Shown piece after piece: positions 24,645 through 33,740 of a DNA stretch of 64,000 nucleotides. Position numbers and translations under genes: made by a program. Position 1 is the stretch's first letter, and every line of letters begins with the position of its first letter. Source of the DNA: Nonomuraea dietziae (lineage in GTDB: Bacteria > Actinomycetota > Actinomycetes > Streptosporangiales > Streptosporangiaceae); NCBI RefSeq assembly GCF_014195505.1, contig NZ_JACIBV010000001.1:2666001-2730000 (forward strand), in the 5' to 3' direction. The notes under the pieces were generated by a model, which was not told where the DNA came from, made no database searches, and saw only the letters and a program-made list of their open reading frames with translations.

Positions 24645-24743
24645 ACCCGCACGATAGACGGATATATGTGCACAGACGTCATACACAGGGAGTACTTCCG
24701 CTGAGCGACGACAGCGCAGGGGGCAGAGGCCCACTGTGGGTCC

Positions 24744-25727
24744 ATGACTCGATTCGTCACCCCCGTGGGCAAGAACGTCCGCACCGGCCTGGCAGGGCAG
24801 GTCTACGCGCAGGTGAAGGCCGAGTTCGGCTTCGTGGGCGAGCTGTTCGCGGCCCTGTCCCCCGCCCCCGAGGTGCTGGCCGCCACGTGGGCGCTGCTGA
24901 GGGAGTCGCTGCTGGCGGGCCCCTCGCGCAGGACGGACAAGGAGGTCGTCGCGCTGTGTGTCTCCGTAGCCAACAGGTGCCCGTTCTGCGTCGACGCGCA
25001 CGCCGTCTTCCTGCACGCCATGGGTGAGCACGCGCTCGGCGAGGCGATCGCGCGTGGCGAACGGCCCGCTGGGCCGCGCCACGCCCTGCTGCTGGACTGG
25101 GCACGGCGGGAGCGCGCCGCCGACCTGCCCGTCGATCAGGTGGGAACCGCGCTGGCCTGCCACTTCGTCAACAGGATGGTCTCCGCGCTGGTGGGCGAGA
25201 ACCTGCTTCCCGGCGGGATGGACTCCTCCCCCTTCGTCCGGCGGGCGGCGGGCAGGGCGATGTCGCGCACCGTGAGGCGGCGCCGCGTGCCAGGCCTGTC
25301 CCTCACCCTGATCCCCCTGGGCTGTGCGCCGTCGTGGGCCGAGGGCTCGCCCGTCGGCCCGGCCTACGCCGCCCTGCGCGCCGCCGCCACGGGCGAGGCG
25401 CTGAGCAGGACGGCGAGGCAGGTCGTCCGCGCGGCCGTCGGCGAGCACGAGGCCGGGCATCCGCCGCTGGGGAACGGGTGGCTCGAAGGAGCTCTGGCGG
25501 CCCTGCCCGAGCGGGAGCGGCCCGCGACCAGGCTGGCGCTGCTGGCGGCGCTGGCGCCGTACCGGATCACCGAGAGGGAGGTCGCGGCCTGGCCGGTGAC
25601 CGACGCGGAGCTGGTGCGGCTGCTGGCCTTCGGCGCCTTCGCGGCCGTGGAGCACGTGGAGCGGGCGATCACCCCTTCGCGGCCAGGTACTGCTCCCGCA
25701 CCTTCGAGCGCGACAGCTTCCCCGTAG
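24744..25727 (+). CDS. Carboxymuconolactone decarboxylase/AhpD-like protein
   Basis: This 327-residue protein has an AhpD-like core with the redox motif CPFC (Cys79, Cys82) and a following His86 (CPFCVDAHAV). That fits alkylhydroperoxidase-type thiol chemistry more than true decarboxylase activity. The C-terminal 170 residues are alpha-helical and not diagnostic. The family is common in Actinobacteria with unknown substrates. ATG 24744 is the start. The tail (PSRPGTAPAPSSATASP) overlaps the convergent acyl-CoA synthetase gene by 59 bp. Confidence 0.85.
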   Translation: MTRFVTPVGKNVRTGLAGQVYAQVKAEFGFVGELFAALSPAPEVLAATWALLRESLLAGPSRRTDKEVVALCVSVANRCPFCVDAHAVFLHAMGEHALGEAIARGERPAGPRHALLLDWARRERAADLPVDQVGTALACHFVNRMVSALVGENLLPGGMDSSPFVRRAAGRAMSRTVRRRRVPGLSLTLIPLGCAPSWAEGSPVGPAYAALRAAATGEALSRTARQVVRAAVGEHEAGHPPLGNGWLEGALAALPERERPATRLALLAALAPYRITEREVAAWPVTDAELVRLLAFGAFAAVEHVERAITPSRPGTAPAPSSATASP

Positions 25728-27096
25728 GCGTGCGGGGCAGCTCGTCGCGGAACTCGATCACCTTGGGATGCTTGAACCTGGCCAGCCGCGGCTCGAGGTG
25801 GGCCAGCAGGTCCTGCGCGGTGACCTGCGCGTGCGGCTGCACCAGCGCCACCACGTTGTGTCCCCACTCCTGGTCGGGCACGCCGATGACGGCGACGTCG
25901 GCCACGGAGGGGTGCTCGAGGAGGGCGGCCTCGATCTCGGCCGGGTAGATGTTGACCCCGCCGGAGATGATCAGGTCGGTGCGCCTGTCGCACAGGAACA
26001 GGAAGCCGTCCTTGTCGAGGAAGCCGATGTCGCCAGGGGCGTACCACTCGCCGCGCATGCTGGAGGCGGTCTTGACCGGGTCCTTGCGGTACTCGAAGGT
26101 GCCGAGACCCGACTTGACGTAGATCATGCCGGGCTCGCCCGGCGGCAGCTCCATGCCGTTCTCGTCGAGGATCTTGGCCTCGAAGGTGGGGGCGGGCCTG
26201 CCGACCGTGCCCGGCCTGGCCAGCCAGTCGTGCGGCTTGACGGAGAAGGCGATGGTCGACTCGGTGGAGCCGTAGTACTCGTAGAGCACCGGCCCCCACC
26301 AGTCCATGATCGCCTGCTTGACCGCGACGGGACAGGCGGCGGCGGTGTGGACCACCTGCCTGATCGACGACAGGTCGTAGCGCTTCCTGACCTCGGGGGG
26401 AAGCAGCAGCATCCGGTGGAACATCGTGGGCACCATCATCGCGTTGGTGACCCTGTACTTCTCGATCAGGGCGAGGATCGGCTCGGGCTCGAAGCGCGGC
26501 GCGATCACCAGCGTGTGGCCCAGGTGCAGCGCGAACTGCGTGTGGGCGCACGGCGCCGAGTGGTACATCGGCGAGGTGACCAGGTGCACGCCGGGCCCGG
26601 GGCGCAGGTCGCACACCTCGCCGAGGAACCAGACGTAGAGCGGCACGATGGCCTCGGGCTCGGCGCCCGGCAGCGGGCGCTGCACGCCCTTGGGGAAGCC
26701 GGTGGTGCCGGAGGTGTACCACATGACCGCGCCGGCGGTGCGGCCGTCGGGCGCGGTGTCCTGCTGTCCTTCGGCGAGCGCGGCCACGTCCTCGGGCCCT
26801 GTGACGACCACTCTGGCGTCGCAGTCGCCGACGATGTAGTCGATCTCGGGCTGGGTGAGGTGCCAGTTGACCGGCACGTAGTAGAGGCCGAGCTGGCCGG
26901 TGGCCATGAGCATGACGACCTGCTCGACGCCGTTGCGCAGCACCCCCGCCACCACGTCGCCCTGGGCCAGGCCCCTGGCGCGCAGCCCGTGGGAGACCTG
27001 GTTGACGCGGGCGAGCAGCTCTCCGTAGGTGGTCGCGGGCTCGGCCACGGCCAGACGGCCGGGGTCGGACCGTGCTATCTCGTAGAACCCGTTCAT
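25669..27096 (-). CDS. Acyl-CoA synthetase (AMP-forming)
   Basis: This ANL-superfamily ligase of 475 residues activates a carboxylic acid to its CoA thioester via an acyl-AMP. Motifs are the P-loop YTSGTTGFPKG, YGSTEST, the hinge region GDIGFLDKDGFLFLCDRR and the C-terminal catalytic lysine in PTGKLSRSK. The start at ATG 27096 overlaps the upstream dehydrogenase stop by one base (TGATG). It is last in a three-gene operon with two acyl-CoA dehydrogenases and probably feeds its product to them. The substrate is unknown (fatty, aromatic or sterol side-chain acid). Confidence 0.95.
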   Translation of the reverse strand: MNGFYEIARSDPGRLAVAEPATTYGELLARVNQVSHGLRARGLAQGDVVAGVLRNGVEQVVMLMATGQLGLYYVPVNWHLTQPEIDYIVGDCDARVVVTGPEDVAALAEGQQDTAPDGRTAGAVMWYTSGTTGFPKGVQRPLPGAEPEAIVPLYVWFLGEVCDLRPGPGVHLVTSPMYHSAPCAHTQFALHLGHTLVIAPRFEPEPILALIEKYRVTNAMMVPTMFHRMLLLPPEVRKRYDLSSIRQVVHTAAACPVAVKQAIMDWWGPVLYEYYGSTESTIAFSVKPHDWLARPGTVGRPAPTFEAKILDENGMELPPGEPGMIYVKSGLGTFEYRKDPVKTASSMRGEWYAPGDIGFLDKDGFLFLCDRRTDLIISGGVNIYPAEIEAALLEHPSVADVAVIGVPDQEWGHNVVALVQPHAQVTAQDLLAHLEPRLARFKHPKVIEFRDELPRTPTGKLSRSKVREQYLAAKG

Positions 27097-28142
27097 CACA
27101 GCTCCAGCAGGTCGGCCAGCCGCTCTCGGTGGGTACGGGGCGGGCCGAGCAGCACCTCGTCGGCCTTGGCCCGCTTGTAGTACAGATGCGCGTCGTGCTC
27201 CCAGGTGAAACCGATGCCGCCGTGCAGCAGCAGGTGGTCGCGGGCCACCTCGAAGCAGGCCCTGCCCACGTAGGCCTGGGCCAGGGCGGCGGCCTCCGGC
27301 AGCTCGCCCGGCGACTCGTCGGCGGCCCACGCGGCGTACCTGACGATGGACTCGGCCTGTTCGAGCTTGCAGTGCATGTCGGCCAGCTTGTGCTTGACGC
27401 CCTGGTAGGAGCCGATGTAGCGGCCGAAGGCGACGCGGATCTTGGCGTAGCCGACGATGGCCTCGAGGCTCGCCCGCATGACGCCCAGCTGCTCGGCGGC
27501 CAGGGCGACGGAGAACAGGTTCCACGCCCGCTCCAGGGCGATGCCGTCGGGCGGCGAGCCGAGCACCCTGCCGCGCGCCCCCTCGAGCACGACCTCGGCC
27601 TGGCTCCTGGTCAGGTCGAGCGTGGTCAGCGGGGTGCGGGTCACGCCCTCGCCTGCCAGGTCGATCGCCACCAGCGCGACGCCGTCGTGACGGGTGACGG
27701 GGGCGAGCAGGACGTCGGCCTCCCCGGCGTTGACGACCTGGGCCAGCCTGCCGTCGACCAGTGCCTCGCCGTCGCGGGAGGCGGTGACGAGGTCGCTCCC
27801 GCCGGGCAGCGGGGCGACCGTGGCCGTCAGCCGGCCCTCGGCGACGGCGGTGAGCAGCTCCTTGTCGGGCACCTGGGTCAGGGCGATCGCGGCCAGCGCG
27901 TTGGCCAGGAAGGGGCCGGGCAGCAGCGCGGCGCCGGTCTCCTCCAGGACGACCGCGAGCTCGGTGAGGCCCGCGCCCGCTCCGCCGTACTCCTCGGGGA
28001 TGATCAGGCCGGACAGGCCGAGCTCCCCGTTGAGGCGCGCGTAGACCTCGGGCCTGTGTCCTTCGCGCGGCGAGAGGCCGGCGAGGAACGATCTGACGGT
28101 GGCGCGCAGCTCCTGCTGGTCCTGGCCGAGTACGAGCTTCAC
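27096..28142 (-). CDS. Acyl-CoA dehydrogenase, subunit-like (FadE28-type)
   Basis: This 348-residue flavoprotein has the typical helical-beta-helical layout: IIPEEYGGAGAGLTELAVVLEE in the N-domain, FGRYIGSYQGVKHKLADMH and the C-terminal HGGIGFTWEHDAHLYYKRAK. It is shorter and more divergent than its partner, like one half of the actinobacterial heterotetrameric dehydrogenases known from steroid side-chain degradation. GTG 28142 overlaps the upstream stop as GTGA. An alpha2beta2 complex with the product of 28139-29269 is inferred. Confidence 0.93.
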   Translation of the reverse strand: MKLVLGQDQQELRATVRSFLAGLSPREGHRPEVYARLNGELGLSGLIIPEEYGGAGAGLTELAVVLEETGAALLPGPFLANALAAIALTQVPDKELLTAVAEGRLTATVAPLPGGSDLVTASRDGEALVDGRLAQVVNAGEADVLLAPVTRHDGVALVAIDLAGEGVTRTPLTTLDLTRSQAEVVLEGARGRVLGSPPDGIALERAWNLFSVALAAEQLGVMRASLEAIVGYAKIRVAFGRYIGSYQGVKHKLADMHCKLEQAESIVRYAAWAADESPGELPEAAALAQAYVGRACFEVARDHLLLHGGIGFTWEHDAHLYYKRAKADEVLLGPPRTHRERLADLLEL

Positions 28143-29269
28143 TGCTGCGTCCCCACCTTCAGGTCCTTGAACGGCACGGTCTTGTCCACCCTCGGCTCGG
28201 GCGGCAGGTTGAGCACGCGCTCGCCGATGATGTTGCGCATGATCTCGTTGGTGCCGCCGCCGAGGGCCATGGCGGGGGCCAGCGAGATCGCGTGGGAGAG
28301 CTCCTCGTCGACCACCGACTCGGGGCCGACGAGGCTGGTGGCCAGGTCGGCGGTGTAGAGGGTCAGCTCGGCCAGCAGCAGCTTGGCCGCGCTCCCCCTC
28401 GCGCCGGGGAAGAGGCCCGCTCTGGTCTCCTGGGACAGGCGCTGGTTGAACAGCGACAGCGCGCGGGAGCGGATGTGCAGCTCGACGAGCTGGTCGCGGA
28501 CGAGCGGGTCACCGGTGTCGACGGCCTCGCGCAGCCTGGCCAGCCAGTCGGCGCCGCCGCCCATCCCGACACCCGCCGAGATCGACAGCCGCTCGTGCAG
28601 CAGCGTCGTCACCGCGACGCCCCAGCCGTCGTTGACCTCGCCGACGCGGTGCTTGTCGGGGATCGTCACGTCGTCGAAGAAGATCTCGTTGAAGTGGGAG
28701 CGTCCTGTCATGTCCTTGAGCGGCCTGACCGTGACGCCCGGGTGGTGCATGTCGACGACGAACATCGTCAGGCCCTTGTGCTTGGGCACGTCGACGTCGG
28801 TCCTGGTGAGCAGCAGCCCCCAGTCGGCGTGCTGGGCGACGGAGGTCCAGACCTTCTGCCCGTTGACCACCCAGCCGTCGCCGTCGCGCACGGCGCGCGT
28901 CTGCAGGCTGGCCACGTCGCTGCCCGCGCCCGGCTCGGAGAACAGCTGGCACCAGACCTCCTCGCCACGCAGCAGCGGCCGGAGGAACCGCTCGCGCTGG
29001 GCGTCGGTGCCCCTGTCGAGCAGCGTGGGACCGCACATCCCGAGGCCGATCGAGAAGATGTAGGTGGGAAGGGCGTAGTCGCGGGCCTCGGCGGCGAAGG
29101 CGCGCTCCTCTGCCTGGGTCAGGCCCTGCCCGCCCCACCTCTTCGGCCAGGTGATGCCGGAGTACCCGGCGTCGTAGAGCCTGGCCATGAACTCTCTCGC
29201 GTCATCGGTCCGATCCGCGTTGGCGGCCAGCCAGACCCTGGCCGCGCTCCGATACTCGTCAAGGTTCAC
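28139..29269 (-). CDS. Acyl-CoA dehydrogenase
   Basis: This 376-residue flavoprotein has TWPKRWGGQGLTQAEE in the N-domain, CQLFSEPGAGSDVASLQTRA for the FAD/substrate region and ALGGGTNEIMRNIIGERVL at the C-terminus, all typical of the family. It introduces a trans double bond into an acyl-CoA. It is first in the operon and translationally coupled to the second dehydrogenase. The ATG at 29269 has a GAGGAG ribosome site. An imperfect TetR-like palindrome lies just upstream. Confidence 0.95.
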   Translation of the reverse strand: MNLDEYRSAARVWLAANADRTDDAREFMARLYDAGYSGITWPKRWGGQGLTQAEERAFAAEARDYALPTYIFSIGLGMCGPTLLDRGTDAQRERFLRPLLRGEEVWCQLFSEPGAGSDVASLQTRAVRDGDGWVVNGQKVWTSVAQHADWGLLLTRTDVDVPKHKGLTMFVVDMHHPGVTVRPLKDMTGRSHFNEIFFDDVTIPDKHRVGEVNDGWGVAVTTLLHERLSISAGVGMGGGADWLARLREAVDTGDPLVRDQLVELHIRSRALSLFNQRLSQETRAGLFPGARGSAAKLLLAELTLYTADLATSLVGPESVVDEELSHAISLAPAMALGGGTNEIMRNIIGERVLNLPPEPRVDKTVPFKDLKVGTQQ

Positions 29270-29284
29270 ATGGTCTCCTCGGTA

Positions 29285-29303
29285 TCAGTGCTCACTTACT
29301 CTA
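29285..29303 (-). promoter_or_regulatory. Promoter and candidate TetR-type operator of the acyl-CoA operon
   Basis: On the minus strand TAGAGT (29298-29303) is a -10 candidate. The inverted repeat TAAGTGAGCACTGA (29285-29298, one mismatched pair) covers the expected start site, as in acyl-CoA-responsive TetR repressors. No -35 is convincing. Confidence 0.45.
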
Positions 29304-29417
29304 ATCAGTCGCCCGGCCCCCGCATAGAGCAGAGATTTGTCCGGATTTATTGATGAATCTCCGTTAATTAGAGTCGTGGCCACCTAGTGTGATCCTCTGA
29401 TTACCGGGGGGAGAGGC

Positions 29418-30758
29418 TTGATCGCACGCTACGCGGGGTCTGTGCGGGGGCGGCTGGCGCTGATGGCGACAGCCGGCGTCACCCTGCTCTGCCTCGCCGT
29501 CGGCGCGATGGTCCTGTACGGCGTGCACGGCGCGGCCGTCGACTACAGGACCAACGAGATCGTCAGCGCCGCGCTCCGCGTGGTCCACCTGATCAAACGG
29601 GGCGACCTGCCCGAGATCGTGATCACGGACGCCGAGGGCGTCCAGGTGCTCAACACCGGCGGCGAGGTGGTCGCGGCCTCGGCGAACCTCGAAGGGCGGC
29701 CGAGGCTGCTCTCCCTCATCCCCGACCCCGACAACGCCAGCCGTACCCAGACGGTGTGCGGGGTGCCCGAGTTCGACCACGAGTGCGAGATCGTGGCCGT
29801 CTTCAGGGTCTACGAGCAGGACGGCGACTGGATGGTGTACGCCTACGACGACACCGTCCCCTGGTACGTCCACCCGCTCATGCTGGCCTTCCTGACCGGG
29901 ATGACGCTGGTGCTCGCCGGGCTCACCTGGTTCGGGACCTCCCGTACGGTCGCGAGGACGCTCGCGCCCGTCGAGGCGATCAGGGCGAAGCTGGACGAGA
30001 TCACCGCGACGGACCTCGGGCAGCGGGTGCCCGTGCCGTCCAACCCCGACGAGCTCCACGCGCTGGCCAAGACCGCCAACAGGACGCTCGACCGGCTGGA
30101 GGCGGCGGTCGAGCAGCAGCGCAGGTTCGCCTCCGACGCCTCCCACGACCTGCGCAGCCCCATCACCGCGATGCGGACCCAGGTGGAGGAGGCCATGCTG
30201 CACCCGCGCGAGGCCGACTGGGAACAGACCGGTCGGGCGCTGCTGTCCAGCCTCGACCGCCTCCAGGCGATCGTGACGGACCTGCTCACGCTGGCCAGGC
30301 TCGACGCCGGCGCGCCGCAGGCCTGCAGCAGGGTCGACCTGTCGGAGCTGGTCCGCGCCGAGCTGGCCGAGCATCCGCGCAGCAAGAAGGTCAAGACCGA
30401 CCTATCCCCCGCCGTCGTGGACGGCGACAGGCTGCGGCTGGCCAGGCTGCTCACGAACCTGCTCGACAACGCCGAACGGCACGCCGACTCGCTGGTGAGC
30501 GTCACCGTCTTGAGGGAGGGCGGCGAGGCGGTCCTCGAGGTGCTCGACGACGGCGCGGGCATCGCGCCTGGCCAGCGGGAGTTCGTCTTCCGCAGGTTCG
30601 CCAGGCTCGACGCCTCGCGCAACCGCGACGCGGGAGGCACCGGCCTCGGCCTGCCGATCGCCCGCGAGATCGCCCGCCACCACGGCGGCACGCTGACGAT
30701 CGCCGACTCCGACTCGGGTGCGCGATTCGTGCTGCGACTGCCGGCGAAGGACGGGTGA
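29418..30758 (+). CDS. Sensor histidine kinase, tandem copy 1
   Basis: This 446-residue kinase starts at TTG 29418 behind GGGGGAGAGG. It has two transmembrane helices (about residues 13-36 and 155-177) bracketing an extracellular sensor domain of roughly 115 residues with two cysteines (TVCGVPEFDHECE). HAMP (about 178-230), HisKA with His243 in ASHDLRSPITAM, and HATPase_c with NLLDNAERHA and GGTGLGLPIA follow. The signal is unknown. It sits 3 bp upstream of a paralogous kinase, and no response regulator is nearby. The kinase cores of the two share long nearly identical stretches. Confidence 0.95.
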   Translation: MIARYAGSVRGRLALMATAGVTLLCLAVGAMVLYGVHGAAVDYRTNEIVSAALRVVHLIKRGDLPEIVITDAEGVQVLNTGGEVVAASANLEGRPRLLSLIPDPDNASRTQTVCGVPEFDHECEIVAVFRVYEQDGDWMVYAYDDTVPWYVHPLMLAFLTGMTLVLAGLTWFGTSRTVARTLAPVEAIRAKLDEITATDLGQRVPVPSNPDELHALAKTANRTLDRLEAAVEQQRRFASDASHDLRSPITAMRTQVEEAMLHPREADWEQTGRALLSSLDRLQAIVTDLLTLARLDAGAPQACSRVDLSELVRAELAEHPRSKKVKTDLSPAVVDGDRLRLARLLTNLLDNAERHADSLVSVTVLREGGEAVLEVLDDGAGIAPGQREFVFRRFARLDASRNRDAGGTGLGLPIAREIARHHGGTLTIADSDSGARFVLRLPAKDG

Positions 30759-30761
30759 CAG

Positions 30762-32117
30762 ATGCTGACCACGTGGTCGGTCCGGCGCAGGCTGACGTTG
30801 CTGGCCGGGCTCACCGCCCTGGCGGGCTGTCTGGTCGCCGCGGTGGTGATCACCATGCTCGCGCACCTGGTGCTGACCGACTACCGCCTCGAGCAGGCCG
30901 CGGCGGCCGGGCGCAGGACCACCTTCAACGTGGAGAGTTACGCCCCCTCTCTGTCGCCGGTGGTTCCCACCGAGGAGGTCGAGCTGATCCAGGTGACCGA
31001 CCAGCGGGGCAGGATCAGGCAGGCGAGCGCCCGCCTGCTGAACAAGCCGCCGCTGACCCGCGTCACGCCGACGGGTGACGACGGCAGAGTCGACACCGTC
31101 ATCTGCACCGACCAGGTGCCAGGCGAGCACTGCCTGATCACCGTGGCCCACAGGGTCAGGGTGGAGGGGGCCTACTGGACGGTCTACTCCTACGTCCCCG
31201 TCGTCCCCTGGTACGTCCATCCGCTCTACCTCCTGGGCGTGGCGCTGGTCGTCATGCTGATGACCGGGCTGGCGGCGGGGGGCGCCTCGATGACCGTGCG
31301 CAGAGCCCTGGCGCCGGTGCGGACGATCAAGGAGGAGCTCGCCGAGATCACCGCGACCGACCTGGGCCGCAGGGTGCCCCCCTCGCGCCACCGCGACGAG
31401 ATCTCCGACCTGGCCGACACGATCAACCAGACCCTCGACGGGCTGGAGGCGGCGGTCGAGCAGCAGCGCAGGTTCGCCTCCGACGCCTCCCACGACCTGC
31501 GCAGCCCCATCACCGCCATGCGGACCCAGGTGGAGGAGGCCAGGCTGCATCCCGAGGAGGCCAACTGGGACCACACCAGCAAGGCGCTGCTGGGCAGCAT
31601 CGACAGGCTGCAGGCGATCGTCGGCGACCTGCTCACGCTCTCCAGGCTCGACTCGGGGGCGCCAGGCGCGAAGGAGCCCGTCGACCTGGGCGAGCTGGTG
31701 GGAGAGGAGCTGGACCGGCGGCCGAGGGGCAAGGAGATCGTCCGCGATCTGCGGCCTGGCGTCGTGGTGACCGGCGACAGGCTCAGGCTGGCCAGGCTGC
31801 TGACCAACCTGCTCGACAACGCCGAACGGCACGCCGAGTCGCGGGTGACGGTCACGGTGGGCCAGCGGGGCGAGCAGGCGCTGCTCGAGGTGCAGGACGA
31901 CGGCGCGGGGATCGCGCCCGACCAGCGGGAGATCGTCTTCCACCGCTTCACCAGGCTCGACGCCTCGCGCAACCGCGACGCGGGAGGCACCGGCCTCGGT
32001 CTGCCGATCGCCCGCGAGATCGCTCAGGCGCACGGCGGCACGCTGACCATCGAGGACTCGCCCTCAGGCGCCCGCTTTGTCCTACATCTCCCTCTGCGCA
32101 ACGGTTACCACGGGTAA
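30762..32117 (+). CDS. Sensor histidine kinase, tandem copy 2
   Basis: This 451-residue kinase has the same layout as its upstream neighbour: two transmembrane helices (about residues 12-36 and 156-178), an external domain with a pair of cysteines (VICTDQVPGEHCLI), HAMP, HisKA with His244 and HATPase_c. The sensor domains of the two copies have diverged while the kinase cores match. Start ATG 30762 lies 3 bp after the first stop, so they are co-transcribed. The pair could form heterodimers or integrate two signals onto one distant response regulator; this is inference. Confidence 0.95.
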   Translation: MLTTWSVRRRLTLLAGLTALAGCLVAAVVITMLAHLVLTDYRLEQAAAAGRRTTFNVESYAPSLSPVVPTEEVELIQVTDQRGRIRQASARLLNKPPLTRVTPTGDDGRVDTVICTDQVPGEHCLITVAHRVRVEGAYWTVYSYVPVVPWYVHPLYLLGVALVVMLMTGLAAGGASMTVRRALAPVRTIKEELAEITATDLGRRVPPSRHRDEISDLADTINQTLDGLEAAVEQQRRFASDASHDLRSPITAMRTQVEEARLHPEEANWDHTSKALLGSIDRLQAIVGDLLTLSRLDSGAPGAKEPVDLGELVGEELDRRPRGKEIVRDLRPGVVVTGDRLRLARLLTNLLDNAERHAESRVTVTVGQRGEQALLEVQDDGAGIAPDQREIVFHRFTRLDASRNRDAGGTGLGLPIAREIAQAHGGTLTIEDSPSGARFVLHLPLRNGYHG

Positions 32118-32123
32118 TACAGT
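32105..32123 (+). promoter_or_regulatory. Leaderless promoter and palindrome upstream of TetR gene
   Basis: TTACC-ACG-GGTAA (32105-32117) is a perfect 13-bp inverted repeat at the 3' end of the kinase gene. It abuts a TACAGT -10 box (32118-32123) that ends 8 nt before GTG 32132. Autorepression is plausible. Confidence 0.5.
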
Positions 32124-32131
32124 TTCCCCCT

Positions 32132-32734
32132 GTGACACGTGGTTTCGGCCGTTTGCGGCGAGAAGACTTACTGAAGACGGCCTGCGAGGTCATCGCGGCC
32201 CAGGGATTCGGGCACACCAGGACCCTCGACATCGCCAGGGCGGCGGGGGTCAGCCAGGCGCTGTTGTTCTACCACTTCGAGACCAAGGACCAGTTGTTCG
32301 CACAGGCCCTGGTCTACGCCGCCCGGCGCGATCTGGACTCACTGGCCAAGCTGGACCGCGCGGGCGGCACCCCTGTCGAGCGCCTGCGCCACCTTCTCAG
32401 GCTCTACTCCCCCACCGGCTCGGCCAGGACGTGGCGGATGTGGATCGACGCGTGGGCGGAGTCGATGCGCAGCGCCGACCTCGAGGAGACCTCGCGCAGG
32501 CTCGATCTGAGATGGAAGGAGTCGTTGCGGGCGATCGTGGACGAGGGGGTGGCCTCCGGAGCGTTCGCCTGCGCCGATCCCGACGCGGCGACCTGGCGGA
32601 TCCTCTCCCTGGTGGACGGCCTGGCCGTCCAGGTGAGCGTGCATCGCAGGGTGCTGTCGCGCCACAGGGTGGCCGAGCTCATCCGGACGGCGACGGCCGC
32701 CGAGTTGGGCATCCGCGAGGAGGACCTTTCGTAG
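32132..32734 (+). CDS. TetR-family transcriptional regulator
   Basis: This 200-residue repressor has an N-terminal helix-turn-helix (TLDIARAAGVSQALLFYHFETK, residues about 30-51) and an all-helical ligand domain resembling TetR_C types. GTG 32132 is the start and the transcript is probably leaderless. It is followed 28 bp later by the diiron oxygenase gene on the same strand. A 14-bp near-palindrome overlaps that gene's -10 box, so the oxygenase and SDR genes are the likely targets. Confidence 0.93.
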   Translation: MTRGFGRLRREDLLKTACEVIAAQGFGHTRTLDIARAAGVSQALLFYHFETKDQLFAQALVYAARRDLDSLAKLDRAGGTPVERLRHLLRLYSPTGSARTWRMWIDAWAESMRSADLEETSRRLDLRWKESLRAIVDEGVASGAFACADPDAATWRILSLVDGLAVQVSVHRRVLSRHRVAELIRTATAAELGIREEDLS

Positions 32735-32741
32735 CTATTGG

Positions 32742-32755
32742 ATTCTACGTACAAT
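32742..32755 (+). promoter_or_regulatory. Operator-like palindrome over the AurF-like gene promoter
   Basis: ATTCTACGTACAAT (32742-32755) is an inverted repeat with one mismatched pair. It includes TACAAT (32750-32755), a strong -10 ending 7 nt before ATG 32763. Binding there would block a leaderless promoter. Confidence 0.6.
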
Positions 32756-32762
32756 TGCGCTC

Positions 32763-33740
32763 ATGACAGCTGCACCGAGCTCTACCGCCGCCAGGGAACG
32801 CGACGAGTCGGTCGCGGAGAGGCGAGCCTACGAGTCCGTCATCGAACGCCTGTCCAAGGCGTCGGTCGACAAGCACTGGGAGCCGTACGTGGACATCCCC
32901 TGGGATGACCCCGACTTCCTCATCGATCCCGCCGATCCGCGCTGGGAGCTGCCGCCGGTCGACAAGCTCGGCCGGCACCCCTGGTACCGGAGCCGCTCAC
33001 CCGAGACCAGGGCGCGGATCGGCCTGTGGCGGGTGGCGACCGCCATGAAGATCGGGCTGCAGTTCGAGAACCTGCTCAAGCGCGGCCTGCTCAACTATGC
33101 CTACCGGCTGCCGAACGGGTCGCCCGAATTCCGCTACGTCTACCATGAGACGATCGAAGAGGGACATCACGGGATGATGTTCCAAGAATTCGTGAACCGG
33201 ACGAAACTCCCGATCCGTGGCATGCCGGGGCCGCTGTCGCTCCTCGCCCAGGTCGCGCCGTGGATCCCGCTGATCTCCACCGAGCTGTTCTTCGTCTTCG
33301 TGCTCGGCGGGGAGGACCCGATCGACCACGTGCAGCGGAAGGTGCTCAAGGACGGCTACAAGCACCACCCGCTCGAAGAGGCCATCATGCGCATCCACAT
33401 CGCCGAGGAGGCCAGGCACATCTCCTTCGCGCGCCACTACCTGCGTCGCAGGGTGCCCAGGATGCCGCGCTACCGGCGCCTGGCGCTCGGGGTGATCTCG
33501 CCGGTCATCCTCGGCCTCATGGCCAGGATCATGCTCGCTCCCCCTGGGCCGATGATCCGCGCCTTCAAGATCCCGCCGCAGGTGGTGAAGGAGGTCTACA
33601 CCGGCAGCGAGGAGTTCAGGGCAGAGCTGCGCGACTCGGTCGGCAAGACCCGCGATCTGTGCTCCGAGCTGGGCCTGGTCAACCCGGTCACCAGGAGGAT
33701 ATGGAAGGCCATGGGCATCTGGGCGGAGCCGCGCGCGTGA
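32763..33740 (+). CDS. AurF-like diiron oxygenase
   Basis: This 325-residue protein resembles the AurF/CmlI-type non-haem diiron oxygenase family, which can N-oxygenate arylamines to nitro compounds. Ligand motifs are Glu102, the ETIEEGHH block (Glu132/Glu133, His136) and EEARH (Glu215, His219), giving the two E...ExxH halves of a four-helix bundle. The rest is helical, with a C-terminal helix ending MGIWAEPRA. The stop overlaps the SDR start as GTGA. The natural substrate is unknown, and no biosynthetic cluster surrounds it, so catabolic or tailoring roles are both possible. Confidence 0.85.
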   Translation: MTAAPSSTAARERDESVAERRAYESVIERLSKASVDKHWEPYVDIPWDDPDFLIDPADPRWELPPVDKLGRHPWYRSRSPETRARIGLWRVATAMKIGLQFENLLKRGLLNYAYRLPNGSPEFRYVYHETIEEGHHGMMFQEFVNRTKLPIRGMPGPLSLLAQVAPWIPLISTELFFVFVLGGEDPIDHVQRKVLKDGYKHHPLEEAIMRIHIAEEARHISFARHYLRRRVPRMPRYRRLALGVISPVILGLMARIMLAPPGPMIRAFKIPPQVVKEVYTGSEEFRAELRDSVGKTRDLCSELGLVNPVTRRIWKAMGIWAEPRA

